Below, piece by piece: positions 1 through 6,313 of a stretch of DNA of 7,190 bases (position 1 is its first letter; each line of letters starts with the position of its first letter). The DNA lies in contig JANYBR010000416.1 of the NCBI GenBank assembly GCA_025360685.1, forward strand, positions 1-7,190. The letters are read 5' to 3'. The notes below the pieces were generated by a model, which searched no databases, was not told the DNA's origin, and saw only the letters and a list, made by a program, of their open reading frames with translations. The translations under genes were made by a program, and so were the position numbers. This stretch comes from Pseudomonadota bacterium (GTDB lineage: Bacteria > Pseudomonadota > Alphaproteobacteria > Micropepsales > Micropepsaceae).

Positions 1-671
1 GCTTTCAAAGGCCGCACCAGCGAATCGTACTGATTGTGAACCGTCCGCAGAATCCCCTTGAGCTGGTTGAACCCGTCAACCATGTGCACAAAACGCACGA
101 GATATCGCTTGAACTCAACGGCGCTGTGCCAGGGCTGGAATGCAAACGTCGTGCACCACATGAGCCAAAAATTTGTGGCGAAGAAGGTCTCGTCAAATTG
201 ATCCTGAATGCTGCTTGTACCGAGCAATGACTCGGGCTCCAACGCCAATCGCTCCAATGTCAGGATATGCCTTTCGCTCAAGCCGAAGTCCGGTGTGTCG
301 AGCCTGTGGCCGGCGCGCACGAGCCGTGACTTCGACCCGGTCTTCATGACTTCATTCCACTCTAATATCTCCTGGGTCACCGTAAGTGACTTGTCGAGAG
401 TTGGAATAGACGCGTACAAATCGAAGGTGCAGCGATACTGACGTTCGAACATACGTCCGCCGCGCAGAACGTAGCCCGTGTCGGGCGAACCTGCGCCGTC
501 AAGGCTGCCGCCGAGCCGATCAAGTTCCTCAAGAATGGTGATGTTTTGACCCGGGACGTGTCCGTCGCGAATTAGGAACGCCGCCGCGGCGAGAGACGCG
601 ATCCCGCCACCAATCAGGTAAACCTTGATGTTGCTTCGATCGGAGCGACTATCGCGGTTTCGGTCACTCAT
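1..671 (-). CDS. ohyA: Oleate hydratase, FAD-dependent (67-kDa myosin-cross-reactive antigen family), N-terminal part, cut by window edge
   Basis: Reading leftward from the ATG at 671, the frame stays open to base 1 and gives 223 codons; family members are usually about 530-650 aa, so the C-terminal half lies outside the window. Family knowledge: the enzyme hydrates the cis-9 double bond of oleate to 10-hydroxystearate, with FAD as a structural cofactor, and is soluble or membrane-peripheral. Seen: an FAD-binding Rossmann start at about residues 17-37 (GGGIAS at 21-26, then LAAAAFLIRDG), an acidic end of the second strand (ILEELDRLGGSLDG, 45-59), the family block RGGRMFERQYRC (70-81) followed by DLYASIPTL, and the blocks FAFQPWHSAVEFKRYL (176-191) and NQYDSLVRPL (213-222). 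The start is supported by AAGGGG (678-683), 6 nt upstream. Odd: the position after GGR is Met, giving GGRMFE rather than the GGREMEN of the well-studied enzymes. It is transcribed divergently from the CsoR-like gene. The family call is very secure; the exact substrate is not. Confidence 0.95.
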   Translation of the reverse strand, partial: MSDRNRDSRSDRSNIKVYLIGGGIASLAAAAFLIRDGHVPGQNITILEELDRLGGSLDGAGSPDTGYVLRGGRMFERQYRCTFDLYASIPTLDKSLTVTQEILEWNEVMKTGSKSRLVRAGHRLDTPDFGLSERHILTLERLALEPESLLGTSSIQDQFDETFFATNFWLMWCTTFAFQPWHSAVEFKRYLVRFVHMVDGFNQLKGILRTVHNQYDSLVRPLK

Positions 672-677
672 CGTTCG

Positions 678-683
678 CCCCTT
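678..683 (-). promoter_or_regulatory. Ribosome binding site of oleate hydratase
   Basis: The minus strand reads AAGGGG, 6 nt before the ATG at 671. This fixes the start. The in-frame GTG 14 codons further upstream was not chosen, because this AAGGGG would then lie inside the coding sequence. Confidence 0.7.
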
Positions 684-699
684 TTGGTCGTCCTTGAGT

Positions 700-716
700 T
701 GGTCAGTGACCACTGA
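700..716. promoter_or_regulatory. Two overlapping palindromes upstream of oleate hydratase
   Basis: TGGTCA-G-TGACCA (700-712) is a perfect palindrome with 6-bp arms. It overlaps a second perfect one, TCAGTG-AC-CACTGA (703-716). Together they lie 29-45 nt upstream of the oleate hydratase ATG, where an operator close to the transcription start or in the leader would sit. The binding factor is unknown. A TetR- or GntR-type fatty-acid-responsive repressor is one possibility, but nothing in the window encodes one. Confidence 0.45.
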
Positions 717-758
717 AGCGCATCACCCGCGACCTCTGCGGACCGCTCATTCGGCGCC

Positions 759-791
759 TTTGGAAAATTCTCGACATTCGCCGTTTCCAAA
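759..791. repeat. 8-bp inverted repeat in the divergent control region
   Basis: TTTGGAAA (759-766) and TTTCCAAA (784-791) are exact reverse complements separated by 17 bases. The arm-to-arm centre distance is 25 bp, so a dimeric regulator contacting well-separated half-sites or a weak cruciform are both possible. Function is unknown. Confidence 0.35.
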
Positions 792-800
792 CAGATTAAG

Positions 801-821
801 CGATACTCCGGTTCGGTATCG
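801..821. promoter_or_regulatory. Inverted repeat CGATAC-N9-GTATCG, candidate operator
   Basis: Perfect 6-bp arms (801-806 and 816-821) flank a 9-base GC-rich spacer. The repeat abuts the FNR/FixK box at 822, so a protein bound here could compete or cooperate with an FNR-type activator. Known CsoR operators often have AT-rich ATAC/GTAT ends around a G/C core, so autoregulation by the adjacent CsoR-like protein is a reasonable guess, but the core here is not the usual G-tract. Confidence 0.4.
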
Positions 822-835
822 TTGATCCCGATCAA
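822..835. promoter_or_regulatory. FNR/FixK/ANR-type box (anaerobox), perfect consensus
   Basis: TTGAT-CCCG-ATCAA matches all ten defined positions of the FNR-family consensus TTGAT-N4-ATCAA. Its centre (828.5) lies about 52 nt upstream of the csoR-like ATG. For a class II site centred at -41.5 the start would be near 870, and a fair -10 match, CATATT, lies at 859-864. On the other strand CTTAAT (800-795) sits at nearly the same distance, so the box could serve both divergent genes. The motif match is direct observation; activation under low oxygen is inferred from the regulator family. Confidence 0.75.
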
Positions 836-858
836 GGAAGAGCACCATATACTTCACG

Positions 859-864
859 CATATT
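859..864 (+). promoter_or_regulatory. Candidate -10 element for the csoR-like gene
   Basis: CATATT matches TATAAT at four of six positions and starts 30.5 bp from the centre of the FNR box, against 29.5 expected for a class II FNR-dependent promoter. The implied leader is only about 10 nt, and the ribosome binding site is weak (GAG at 871-873). A competing -10, TATACT at 848-853, has no -35 at a good distance. Confidence 0.35.
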
Positions 865-880
865 ACTTTCGAGCGTCAAC

Positions 881-1153
881 ATGACCAGCCCCGACCCAAC
901 ACTTCTGACCCGTCTATCGCGCATCGAAGGACAAGTGCGTGGAATCGCACGAATGCTTAAGGATGAGCGCTATTGCATCGATATTCTAAATCAAGTCCAA
1001 GCTGTCAAAGCCGCGCTGCGCAAGGTAGAGACGCGAATTCTAAAATCGCACGCCGATACCTGTGTTGCCTCAACGATGAAATCGGGAAGTTCGAAGGAGC
1101 AACGCGTCAAGTTTGACGAGCTAGTGGAGCTATTTCAGCGCCACTCGCGATAG
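881..1153 (+). CDS. CsoR/RcnR/FrmR family metal-sensing transcriptional repressor (DUF156)
   Basis: This 90-aa all-helical regulator has the usual family length (about 85-120 aa). Seen: the N-terminal block LLTRLSRIEGQVRGIARML (8-26), then YCIDILNQVQAVKAAL (31-46), and SHADTCV (56-62). The Cu(I)-type ligand triad is present as Cys32, His57 and Cys61, with the spacing of 25 and 4 residues seen in Mycobacterium tuberculosis CsoR (C36, H61, C65). FrmR lacks the last Cys, RcnR has His there, and CstR lacks the His, so the pattern favours Cu(I). Such proteins bind DNA as tetramers and release it when metal binds. The gene faces the six-gene unit convergently (43 nt between stop codons) and diverges from oleate hydratase. 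Its promoter region has an FNR box and an inverted repeat that could be an autoregulatory operator. Family call is secure; copper as inducer is inferred. Confidence 0.93.
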   Translation: MTSPDPTLLTRLSRIEGQVRGIARMLKDERYCIDILNQVQAVKAALRKVETRILKSHADTCVASTMKSGSSKEQRVKFDELVELFQRHSR

Positions 1154-1196
1154 CTCAGGGAGCCGTCGTGTCCGCGAAGGTGCAACCTCAAGTTCG

Positions 1197-2411
1197 CTAG
1201 TCGGATGGTCTTGCCGCGACCCTGGCGCCGTCGCTAACACGGTCACTTGGATGCAGGATGACTGCGTCACCCGCATTGAGACCTGATATGACTTCGGCGA
1301 CGCGATTGTTGCGGTGGGCAATAACGATTTCGACGGTGTTGGCGCGGCCGCCCTCATCGCGGAACACCGCCCATTTGTCGTTGACCCGGAACAAGGCGCC
1401 GATCGGCACCGTCTGAACGCTGGCTCCCCTCCAGGTCACAACATGAACGACTACTCGGTAGTCATGTCCCAGTGTCCGCCACAAATTTACGGGATCGGTA
1501 AAATCGATGATCGTGCGAACTCGCTGCTCCTCTATTCCGAGTGCCGAGACTTTGAGGAACCCCGCGGGTTCGACGCGCCTGACCCGGCCCTGGACGGCCG
1601 CGCCGCCCCAGCCGTCGATATGGACGGACTGACCTGGTTGCACTTGGACGGCATCTGTCGAAAGGAGCTCAGCCACGATTTCCAGGTCTTGGGGATCGCC
1701 GATATCGATGAGCGGGGTGCCGGCCGGGACCACCGCTTCGCTTTCTTGAATGAGCTTCAAGACCTGACCCGTCACCGGCGCGCGAACTTGCACACAGCAA
1801 CCCGGACCCGAAGAAGTGGCAGCCGAGTCGACCGGATTTTGTACCCTCGCGGCGGCGCTATCGCGCTCGCTATGCCGAACCTGAAGTTCCGCCGACGCGC
1901 TGGCCAGTGCCGCCTCGTTGGTCTGTACCTCCGCGACAGCCTTGTCCAACGTGCTGCGCGCGACGAACCCCTGGCCCGCGAGCGCTTGTGCTCGGCGAAA
2001 ATCGCTGCGGGAGAGGCTTAACGCCGCCTCTATCCTTCTGCGTTCGGCTTCAGCAAGAACGACCGCCGCATCGGCGGCGGCAAGCGCGCTCAGCAATTCC
2101 TGGTGCAGTCGGGGATCGTGAAAACTGGGCGCCGTCGGCTTCATGACGGCCACGATGGTCTCGTTCGCAACGACCGGATCTCCGACTTCGCGCTCGGGCC
2201 TCAGCACTGTACCCGTCAGAGGCGCCGATACCGTATAGATATGATGAACGCGCGTCCGCGCCTCCTCGTCCACCGTTACTTCCATCGGCCCACGCGATAC
2301 CGACGCCAGGTCGACTGGCACAGCACTGGGCCAGGCGAGCCACGCCAGGACAAGGACGACAGAAGTGACAGCTGCGGCGGCCATTGCATGGCCTCTTGAA
2401 ATGTTCGGCAT
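1197..2411 (-). CDS. Periplasmic adaptor (membrane fusion protein), HlyD/MacA/DevB-like
   Basis: This 404-aa protein would link an inner-membrane ABC exporter to the periplasm or an outer-membrane channel. Seen: a short cytoplasmic start, one membrane anchor (about 10-28), a first lipoyl half (about 58-90, SAPLTGTVL...GDPVVANETIV), an alpha-helical hairpin rich in Ala, Glu and Arg (about 100-192) containing the tip-like GFVARSTLDKAVAEV, a second lipoyl half (208-238, VRAPVTGQVLKL...VPAGTPLIDIGD), a beta-barrel (about 240-330) and a membrane-proximal domain ending in GLNAGDAVILHPSDRVSDGARV. An uncommon Cys205-Cys206 pair sits just before the second lipoyl half. The ATG lies 3 nt after the permease stop, with no clear Shine-Dalgarno, so translation is probably coupled. 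No outer-membrane channel gene is visible. The combination with the two genes upstream makes a MacAB/DevBCA-like exporter; the substrate is unknown. Confidence 0.9.
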   Translation of the reverse strand: MPNISRGHAMAAAAVTSVVLVLAWLAWPSAVPVDLASVSRGPMEVTVDEEARTRVHHIYTVSAPLTGTVLRPEREVGDPVVANETIVAVMKPTAPSFHDPRLHQELLSALAAADAAVVLAEAERRRIEAALSLSRSDFRRAQALAGQGFVARSTLDKAVAEVQTNEAALASASAELQVRHSERDSAAARVQNPVDSAATSSGPGCCVQVRAPVTGQVLKLIQESEAVVPAGTPLIDIGDPQDLEIVAELLSTDAVQVQPGQSVHIDGWGGAAVQGRVRRVEPAGFLKVSALGIEEQRVRTIIDFTDPVNLWRTLGHDYRVVVHVVTWRGASVQTVPIGALFRVNDKWAVFRDEGGRANTVEIVIAHRNNRVAEVISGLNAGDAVILHPSDRVSDGARVAARPSD

Positions 2412-2414
2412 TGT

Positions 2415-4778
2415 TTAATCTCGGGTTTTGAGGACGGAGACGAGGTCGAGCCCGTTGACGCGGCTGCGTACGACCAGTGCGGAGAACAATGCGGCCGTGA
2501 TCACGATGACGCTCGTTAGGGCATAGGTGAAATGCTCGACGACCAGACGGACACGCATCAGTTCGCCGGCAAGCCGCGTTTTCATGACCCAAGCCAAACC
2601 GTAACCAATGGCCCAGCCCGGCGGCTGTGCAAGTATGGTGAGCAAAGCTAGTTCCAGGAGCAGGATGCGCAACACCTCGCCGCGGGTGAAACCCAGAACT
2701 CTCAAGCTGGCGAGATCGCGGGCGCTCTCGGAGAGCGAGATGCGGGCGCTGTTGTAGACCACACCGAAAGCGATGATCGCGGCAAGACCGGCATAGATGC
2801 TCGCCATTGTCGTTATCAGCAGAGCTATAGCATCGCGGAAGTTTCTCAGCGAAACGCGTTGAAGAGCAAGCCCGCTGACCATCGGCATGGCCTTGATCTT
2901 GGTATAGAACGCGTCTAGGGCATTCCGATCCACGCTGACATGAACGGAGTTCACCGCTGGAGCCTCGCGCATCAGACGCGCGAGCGCGCTGGCGTCCATC
3001 ATAGCCCTGATTCCGAAATAGTCTTCGACGGTTGCTGCCACGGGTAAAATCACTGTCCGCCGCTGCCCTTCGAGCAGGTCGATTTCCACGGTGTCGCCGA
3101 CCCGCACACCGAGAATCTGGGCCAGCATGCCAGAAATCGCCAACCCCTCCTCGGGCAGGACGACAGGGCGCAGATTGACATCTATTATTCGGCTCAAGTC
3201 TGCTCCACTCGCCTTGCCGCTGAGAATTACGCGGCGCTCGACGCTGCCGTGCCGGATGCGGATGGGCACTTCGCGCGATGGCTCAACCGCCAGAACACCC
3301 GGCAGGTGCGCCACTTGATAGACCACATCGGCGGAACGCCGCTCGCCGAAGCTCAACGTCGCGTCCTGCCGGTCGGCCAGGAAGTAGGTCACATCGATGA
3401 GCTGCTCCATCGTATCGCGCGTGAAGAGCGAGACGACAAGAATGCCGGTCGCCATGGCGATCCCCAGCATGGTGAAGATGCTTCGGGCAGGATGACGCGC
3501 GACGCTGCGCAACATCATCACGGTCGGCTGTGTCACGAAATTGTCGAGGGACAAACTGGCCGGCAGGTAGTGGTTGTACATCGCAGGCGCGGGCGGTTGC
3601 ATGGCGACGGCTGGTGTCAACCTCGCGACCTCAAGCAGCGAGCGCATGGCACCTACGGCAGCTGCAATGAGGCTTAGGGTTGCGCCGATCAAATATGTCG
3701 AAACATCCCGGCTGAAAAGCAAAAAAGGAAAGCGGAAGAAGTCGCCGAAGAGTTGCGTGATGTAGTTGCCCAGCCAAGCGCCGGCCAGACTACCGATCGC
3801 GATACCTGCAACGGCGATGAGCATCACAAATTTAAGATAGTGCATGGCGATGGCGCGGTTGGCGTATCCGAGCGCCTTCAGGAGACCGATCTGTTCGCGT
3901 TCGAGAGCGACGAGCCGCCCGAGCGTAAGATTCACAAGAAACGCAGTCACGAGCAGAAAGATCGGCGGCAACGTGCGGCTCATATTGTTCAGCATGTCGA
4001 GTTCATGACTGAGCCAGGCGTTCGACGTTTGGTCCTTGCGGCCGTATGCGGCACGTCCGCCGAAGGGCTCCAGGATATCGTCGAGGCGCTGGATGACTTC
4101 GTCTTCGGATGCGCCCGGCAAGAGCTTTATGGCGACGGACGAAAATCCGTCCTTGAGATTGTAGGCGCCGGCTAGCGCGCGTTCGGGCATCCAAATGACA
4201 CCAAACCGGCGATTGTCGGGCATGATGTCGCCCGGCCCGATCGCAAAGATGAATTCGGGCGAGAGAGCCGTCCCCACGATCGTCAGATCCCGCTTACGCC
4301 CGTTCAAGACAGCGGCGAAGCTCGAGCCGAGTCCAAATCCATGGGCCTTCGCGAAATTCTCATTTACGACCACCTCGCGCTCGCTTGAGGGGTCCGGAAG
4401 CCGACCCTGGCGCATAAACAGTCGATTGAGCACCTGCTCGCGCTTGTCCGGCAAGGATATGAACTCGCCGGTTGCGGGTTCGCGGAAGTTGGGTATGTCG
4501 AGCAGCGCGAGCTGGGCGATGCGGGGCTCGACCATGGCGACTCCGGGGATCGCCTCTATTTGGTGAACGATCGAGTTCGGTGCCCGCCGAATTTGCGCGA
4601 ACACGTCAGCGAAGCCGTATCGCTCGTAGTAGGCGATACGCGTTTCATCCAGCGAATGGTGCGACCCAACCGCCAAGACCACCGTGGCGACTCCACCGGC
4701 AACGACCAACGCGATCGCCAACGCTTGAGCCCAAAGGCGTCTTAGGTCGCGCAGCAGTTTTAGGTCTAGTGCACTCAC
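2415..4778 (-). CDS. ABC transporter permease with two FtsX/MacB-type modules
   Basis: This 787-aa inner-membrane protein starts with GTG, 1 nt after the ATPase stop codon. It looks like a tandem of two MacB/LolC-like halves. First half: transmembrane helix at about 15-37, a large periplasmic domain (about 40-265, including VNENFAKAHGFGLGSSF), then an FtsX core with helices at about 270-292, 313-337 and 362-380. Second half: helix at about 434-453, a periplasmic domain (about 455-645), then helices at about 650-675, 703-732 and 752-772. Each core carries the cytoplasmic coupling segment that contacts the ATPase: LEREQIGLLKALGY (292-305) and ESARDLASLRVLGF (684-697). MacB and LolC/E have one such module, so this single chain can supply both halves of the transporter. 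Family knowledge suggests mechanical export of lipids, lipoproteins or envelope-stress molecules, not passage of a small solute through a channel. The substrate cannot be read from the sequence. Confidence 0.93.
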   Translation of the reverse strand: MSALDLKLLRDLRRLWAQALAIALVVAGGVATVVLAVGSHHSLDETRIAYYERYGFADVFAQIRRAPNSIVHQIEAIPGVAMVEPRIAQLALLDIPNFREPATGEFISLPDKREQVLNRLFMRQGRLPDPSSEREVVVNENFAKAHGFGLGSSFAAVLNGRKRDLTIVGTALSPEFIFAIGPGDIMPDNRRFGVIWMPERALAGAYNLKDGFSSVAIKLLPGASEDEVIQRLDDILEPFGGRAAYGRKDQTSNAWLSHELDMLNNMSRTLPPIFLLVTAFLVNLTLGRLVALEREQIGLLKALGYANRAIAMHYLKFVMLIAVAGIAIGSLAGAWLGNYITQLFGDFFRFPFLLFSRDVSTYLIGATLSLIAAAVGAMRSLLEVARLTPAVAMQPPAPAMYNHYLPASLSLDNFVTQPTVMMLRSVARHPARSIFTMLGIAMATGILVVSLFTRDTMEQLIDVTYFLADRQDATLSFGERRSADVVYQVAHLPGVLAVEPSREVPIRIRHGSVERRVILSGKASGADLSRIIDVNLRPVVLPEEGLAISGMLAQILGVRVGDTVEIDLLEGQRRTVILPVAATVEDYFGIRAMMDASALARLMREAPAVNSVHVSVDRNALDAFYTKIKAMPMVSGLALQRVSLRNFRDAIALLITTMASIYAGLAAIIAFGVVYNSARISLSESARDLASLRVLGFTRGEVLRILLLELALLTILAQPPGWAIGYGLAWVMKTRLAGELMRVRLVVEHFTYALTSVIVITAALFSALVVRSRVNGLDLVSVLKTRD

Positions 4779-4779
4779 G

Positions 4780-5487
4780 TCACCAGCTCACTTCCGCGGT
4801 TTTTTGGCGGGTTTCGTTCTTTTGAATTTTCGAGATTTTGCCGTCGGTGAAAAAGAACACGCGATCGGCGACCCCTTGAATGCTGGCGTTGTGGGTGATG
4901 ATGGCGGTCGTCGTGCCGAGTTGTTCGTTGACGGACAACAGAGCTTCGATGACCTTGATGCCTGTCTTGGAATCCAAGGCCCCCGTCGGTTCGTCGCACA
5001 ACAAGACTTCCGGGCGCTTGGCGATGGCGCGGGCGATGGCGACGCGCTGTTGTTCGCCGCCGGAAAGCTGTGCCGGAAAATGGTGCAAGCGGTCCTTGAG
5101 TCCGACAAGCGAAAGCGCCTCGTCCGGCCGCATGGGATTCTTCGATATTTCTGTCACCAGAGCGACATTCTCGAAGGCAGTTAGGCTGGGAAGTAGGTTG
5201 TAGAACTGAAAAACGAAGCCGACATGGTCGCGGCGATAGAGGGTAAGCGCTCGGTCATCGAGCTTGGTTAGATCCTGCGCCTTAAAGAACAGCGTCCCGC
5301 TGGTGGCGTGGTCAAGGCCGCCCATGATGTTGAGAAGGGTGGATTTTCCGCTGCCAGACGGTCCAAGCAGGACAATCATTTCCCCGCTCAAGATATCGAG
5401 ATCGAGACCTGCCAAAGCGCGCACCTCGACCTCACCGGAAGTGTAGATCTTGGTGAGGCCGCGCGCGCTGAAGATAGTCTCATTCAT
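4780..5487 (-). CDS. ABC transporter ATP-binding protein, MacB/LolD-type
   Basis: This 235-aa nucleotide-binding subunit would power the adjacent FtsX-type permease. Seen: Walker A GPSGSGKST (42-50), Q-loop glutamine at 94 (FVFQFYNLLPSLTAFENV), signature LSGGEQQR (141-148), Walker B VLLCDEPTGALD (161-172) with catalytic Glu166, and switch His199 (ITHN). The pattern EPTGALDSKTG and the LLPSLTAFENV segment are typical of the LolD/MacB/FtsE group. All catalytic residues are intact. The ATG at 5487 is the first reasonable start, but its Shine-Dalgarno is weak. The gene is translationally linked to the permease (1-nt gap) and lies 151 nt downstream of the methyltransferase stop, so it may be cotranscribed with the upstream genes or have its own promoter, which I could not find. 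Confidence 0.96.
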   Translation of the reverse strand: MNETIFSARGLTKIYTSGEVEVRALAGLDLDILSGEMIVLLGPSGSGKSTLLNIMGGLDHATSGTLFFKAQDLTKLDDRALTLYRRDHVGFVFQFYNLLPSLTAFENVALVTEISKNPMRPDEALSLVGLKDRLHHFPAQLSGGEQQRVAIARAIAKRPEVLLCDEPTGALDSKTGIKVIEALLSVNEQLGTTTAIITHNASIQGVADRVFFFTDGKISKIQKNETRQKTAEVSW

Positions 5488-5638
5488 GTCCGGCTCACTT
5501 AGACGGTCGCTGTCGATGGCCTCGGATTTGTGGCAGTTGCGAAAAGTCGAGCGTTGATTCTGACCTCCAGCAGTGTCGCCCTCGTCGCTGTCCTTGTCTC
5601 TCCGTCAGCCTACTACTTAACCGAACGACTCGCCTGCG
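5488..5638 (-). other. 151-nt spacer inside the six-gene unit
   Basis: On the minus strand I see neither a stem-loop with a U-run nor a convincing -35/-10 pair, and no FNR-type box. Readthrough from the upstream genes into the ABC exporter genes is therefore possible, but a separate promoter cannot be excluded. Confidence 0.35.
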
Positions 5639-6313
5639 TTAGCCATGACCGGCACTCGCATCCGCCGGTGGACCAAACAAGCGATTGAGATGTGGGAAGA
5701 ATGAGGGCACCACCTTCTTGTATTGAAGATAGCTATCGCCGAACTCCGCGATCGCCTCGCGTTCTTCGCTGCGTGCCAAGCGGACATACATGAAGACGAG
5801 AACGGGAAACATGGCGAGGGTGAGTATCGTCGGCCACTGTAGGAGAAAGCCAAACATCACAAGGACGAAGCCGTCATACTGCGGATGCCTGACATAGGAG
5901 TAGATGCCCGTCGTCGCGAGCATGTGGCGGCGCTGGGCATCATAAAGCGGCTTCCAGCCGGCCGAGATTAGGAAGAACCCGCCTCCAATGAAGACAAAAC
6001 TCAGAACGTGGAAAGGTCCAGCATGTGGATTGGCCTTCCAGCCGAACATCATTTCCAGCAGATGCCCTGCATCGTGCGAGAACCAGTTGACGTTCGGATA
6101 GTGGCTCTGCAGCCAGCCTGACATCAGATAGATCGTCAACGGAAACCCATACATTTCCGTGAAGAGTGCCACCAGGAATGCGCTGAAGGCGCTGAATGAG
6201 CGCCAATCGCGCGTGGTTCTCGGCTTGAAGAAGCTGTAGGCGAATGAGATGAAGACAACTGAGTTGATTATGGCAAGACTCCACAAGCCATAATCGGACA
6301 TCCACGGCCTCAT
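5639..6313 (-). CDS. Integral-membrane methyltransferase, isoprenylcysteine carboxyl methyltransferase / PEMT family
   Basis: This 224-aa multi-pass protein has about five hydrophobic segments (about 11-29, 40-63, 101-120 and a long 148-180 stretch that can form a hairpin). Seen: the family signature GIYSYVRHPQYDGF (136-149), the following long hydrophobic pair, and the C-terminal block SEEREAIAEFGDSYLQYKKVVPSFFP (182-207). In relatives the RHPQY and EE...FG..Y..Y blocks form the S-adenosylmethionine pocket at the membrane face. In bacteria most such proteins have unknown substrates; lipids or small hydrophobic molecules are likely, and true prenyl-cysteine substrates are not expected. Members are common beside DUF2933 genes in copper/heavy-metal islands (recalled, not searched). 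The start is secure: its ATG overlaps the DUF2933 stop as ATGA, and GGAGG (6323-6327) lies 9 nt upstream. Confidence 0.88.
   Translation of the reverse strand: MRPWMSDYGLWSLAIINSVVFISFAYSFFKPRTTRDWRSFSAFSAFLVALFTEMYGFPLTIYLMSGWLQSHYPNVNWFSHDAGHLLEMMFGWKANPHAGPFHVLSFVFIGGGFFLISAGWKPLYDAQRRHMLATTGIYSYVRHPQYDGFVLVMFGFLLQWPTILTLAMFPVLVFMYVRLARSEEREAIAEFGDSYLQYKKVVPSFFPHLNRLFGPPADASAGHG

Larger units (their letters stand above)
672..880. promoter_or_regulatory. Divergent control region between oleate hydratase and csoR-like gene
   Basis: This 209-base gap separates two diverging start codons and I see no gene in it. It holds, from left to right, overlapping palindromes at 700-716, an 8-bp inverted repeat with arms at 759-766 and 784-791 (TTTGGAAA / TTTCCAAA), a 6-bp inverted repeat at 801-821, and a perfect FNR/FixK box at 822-835. 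That density of symmetric sites, with both genes starting from it, suggests that several regulators control both genes. The individual sites are listed separately. Confidence 0.7.

Noticed and set aside
848..853. TATACT as the -10 element of the csoR-like gene
   Set aside because: Good hexamer match, but the nearest -35-like TTGATC would be 20 bp away and is part of the FNR box; the spacing favours CATATT at 859-864, though this is not settled.
1154..1196. Bidirectional terminator between the convergent csoR-like and adaptor genes
   Set aside because: Only a 4-bp stem with a 3-base loop (AGGT-GCA-ACCT) without a U-run is present, too weak to call.
1314..2021. Long plus-strand open frame (235 codons)
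   Set aside because: It lies antisense to the HlyD-like adaptor, gives an Arg-rich sequence with no recognisable domain, and is explained by the GC-rich codon pattern of the real gene.
2050..2592. Minus-strand open frame of 180 codons overlapping the permease/adaptor junction
   Set aside because: It is a shifted frame of two well-supported genes, rich in Arg, Cys and Gly with no domain.
3249..3677. Plus-strand open frame inside the permease
   Set aside because: His/Arg-rich antisense shadow without a ribosome binding site or domain.
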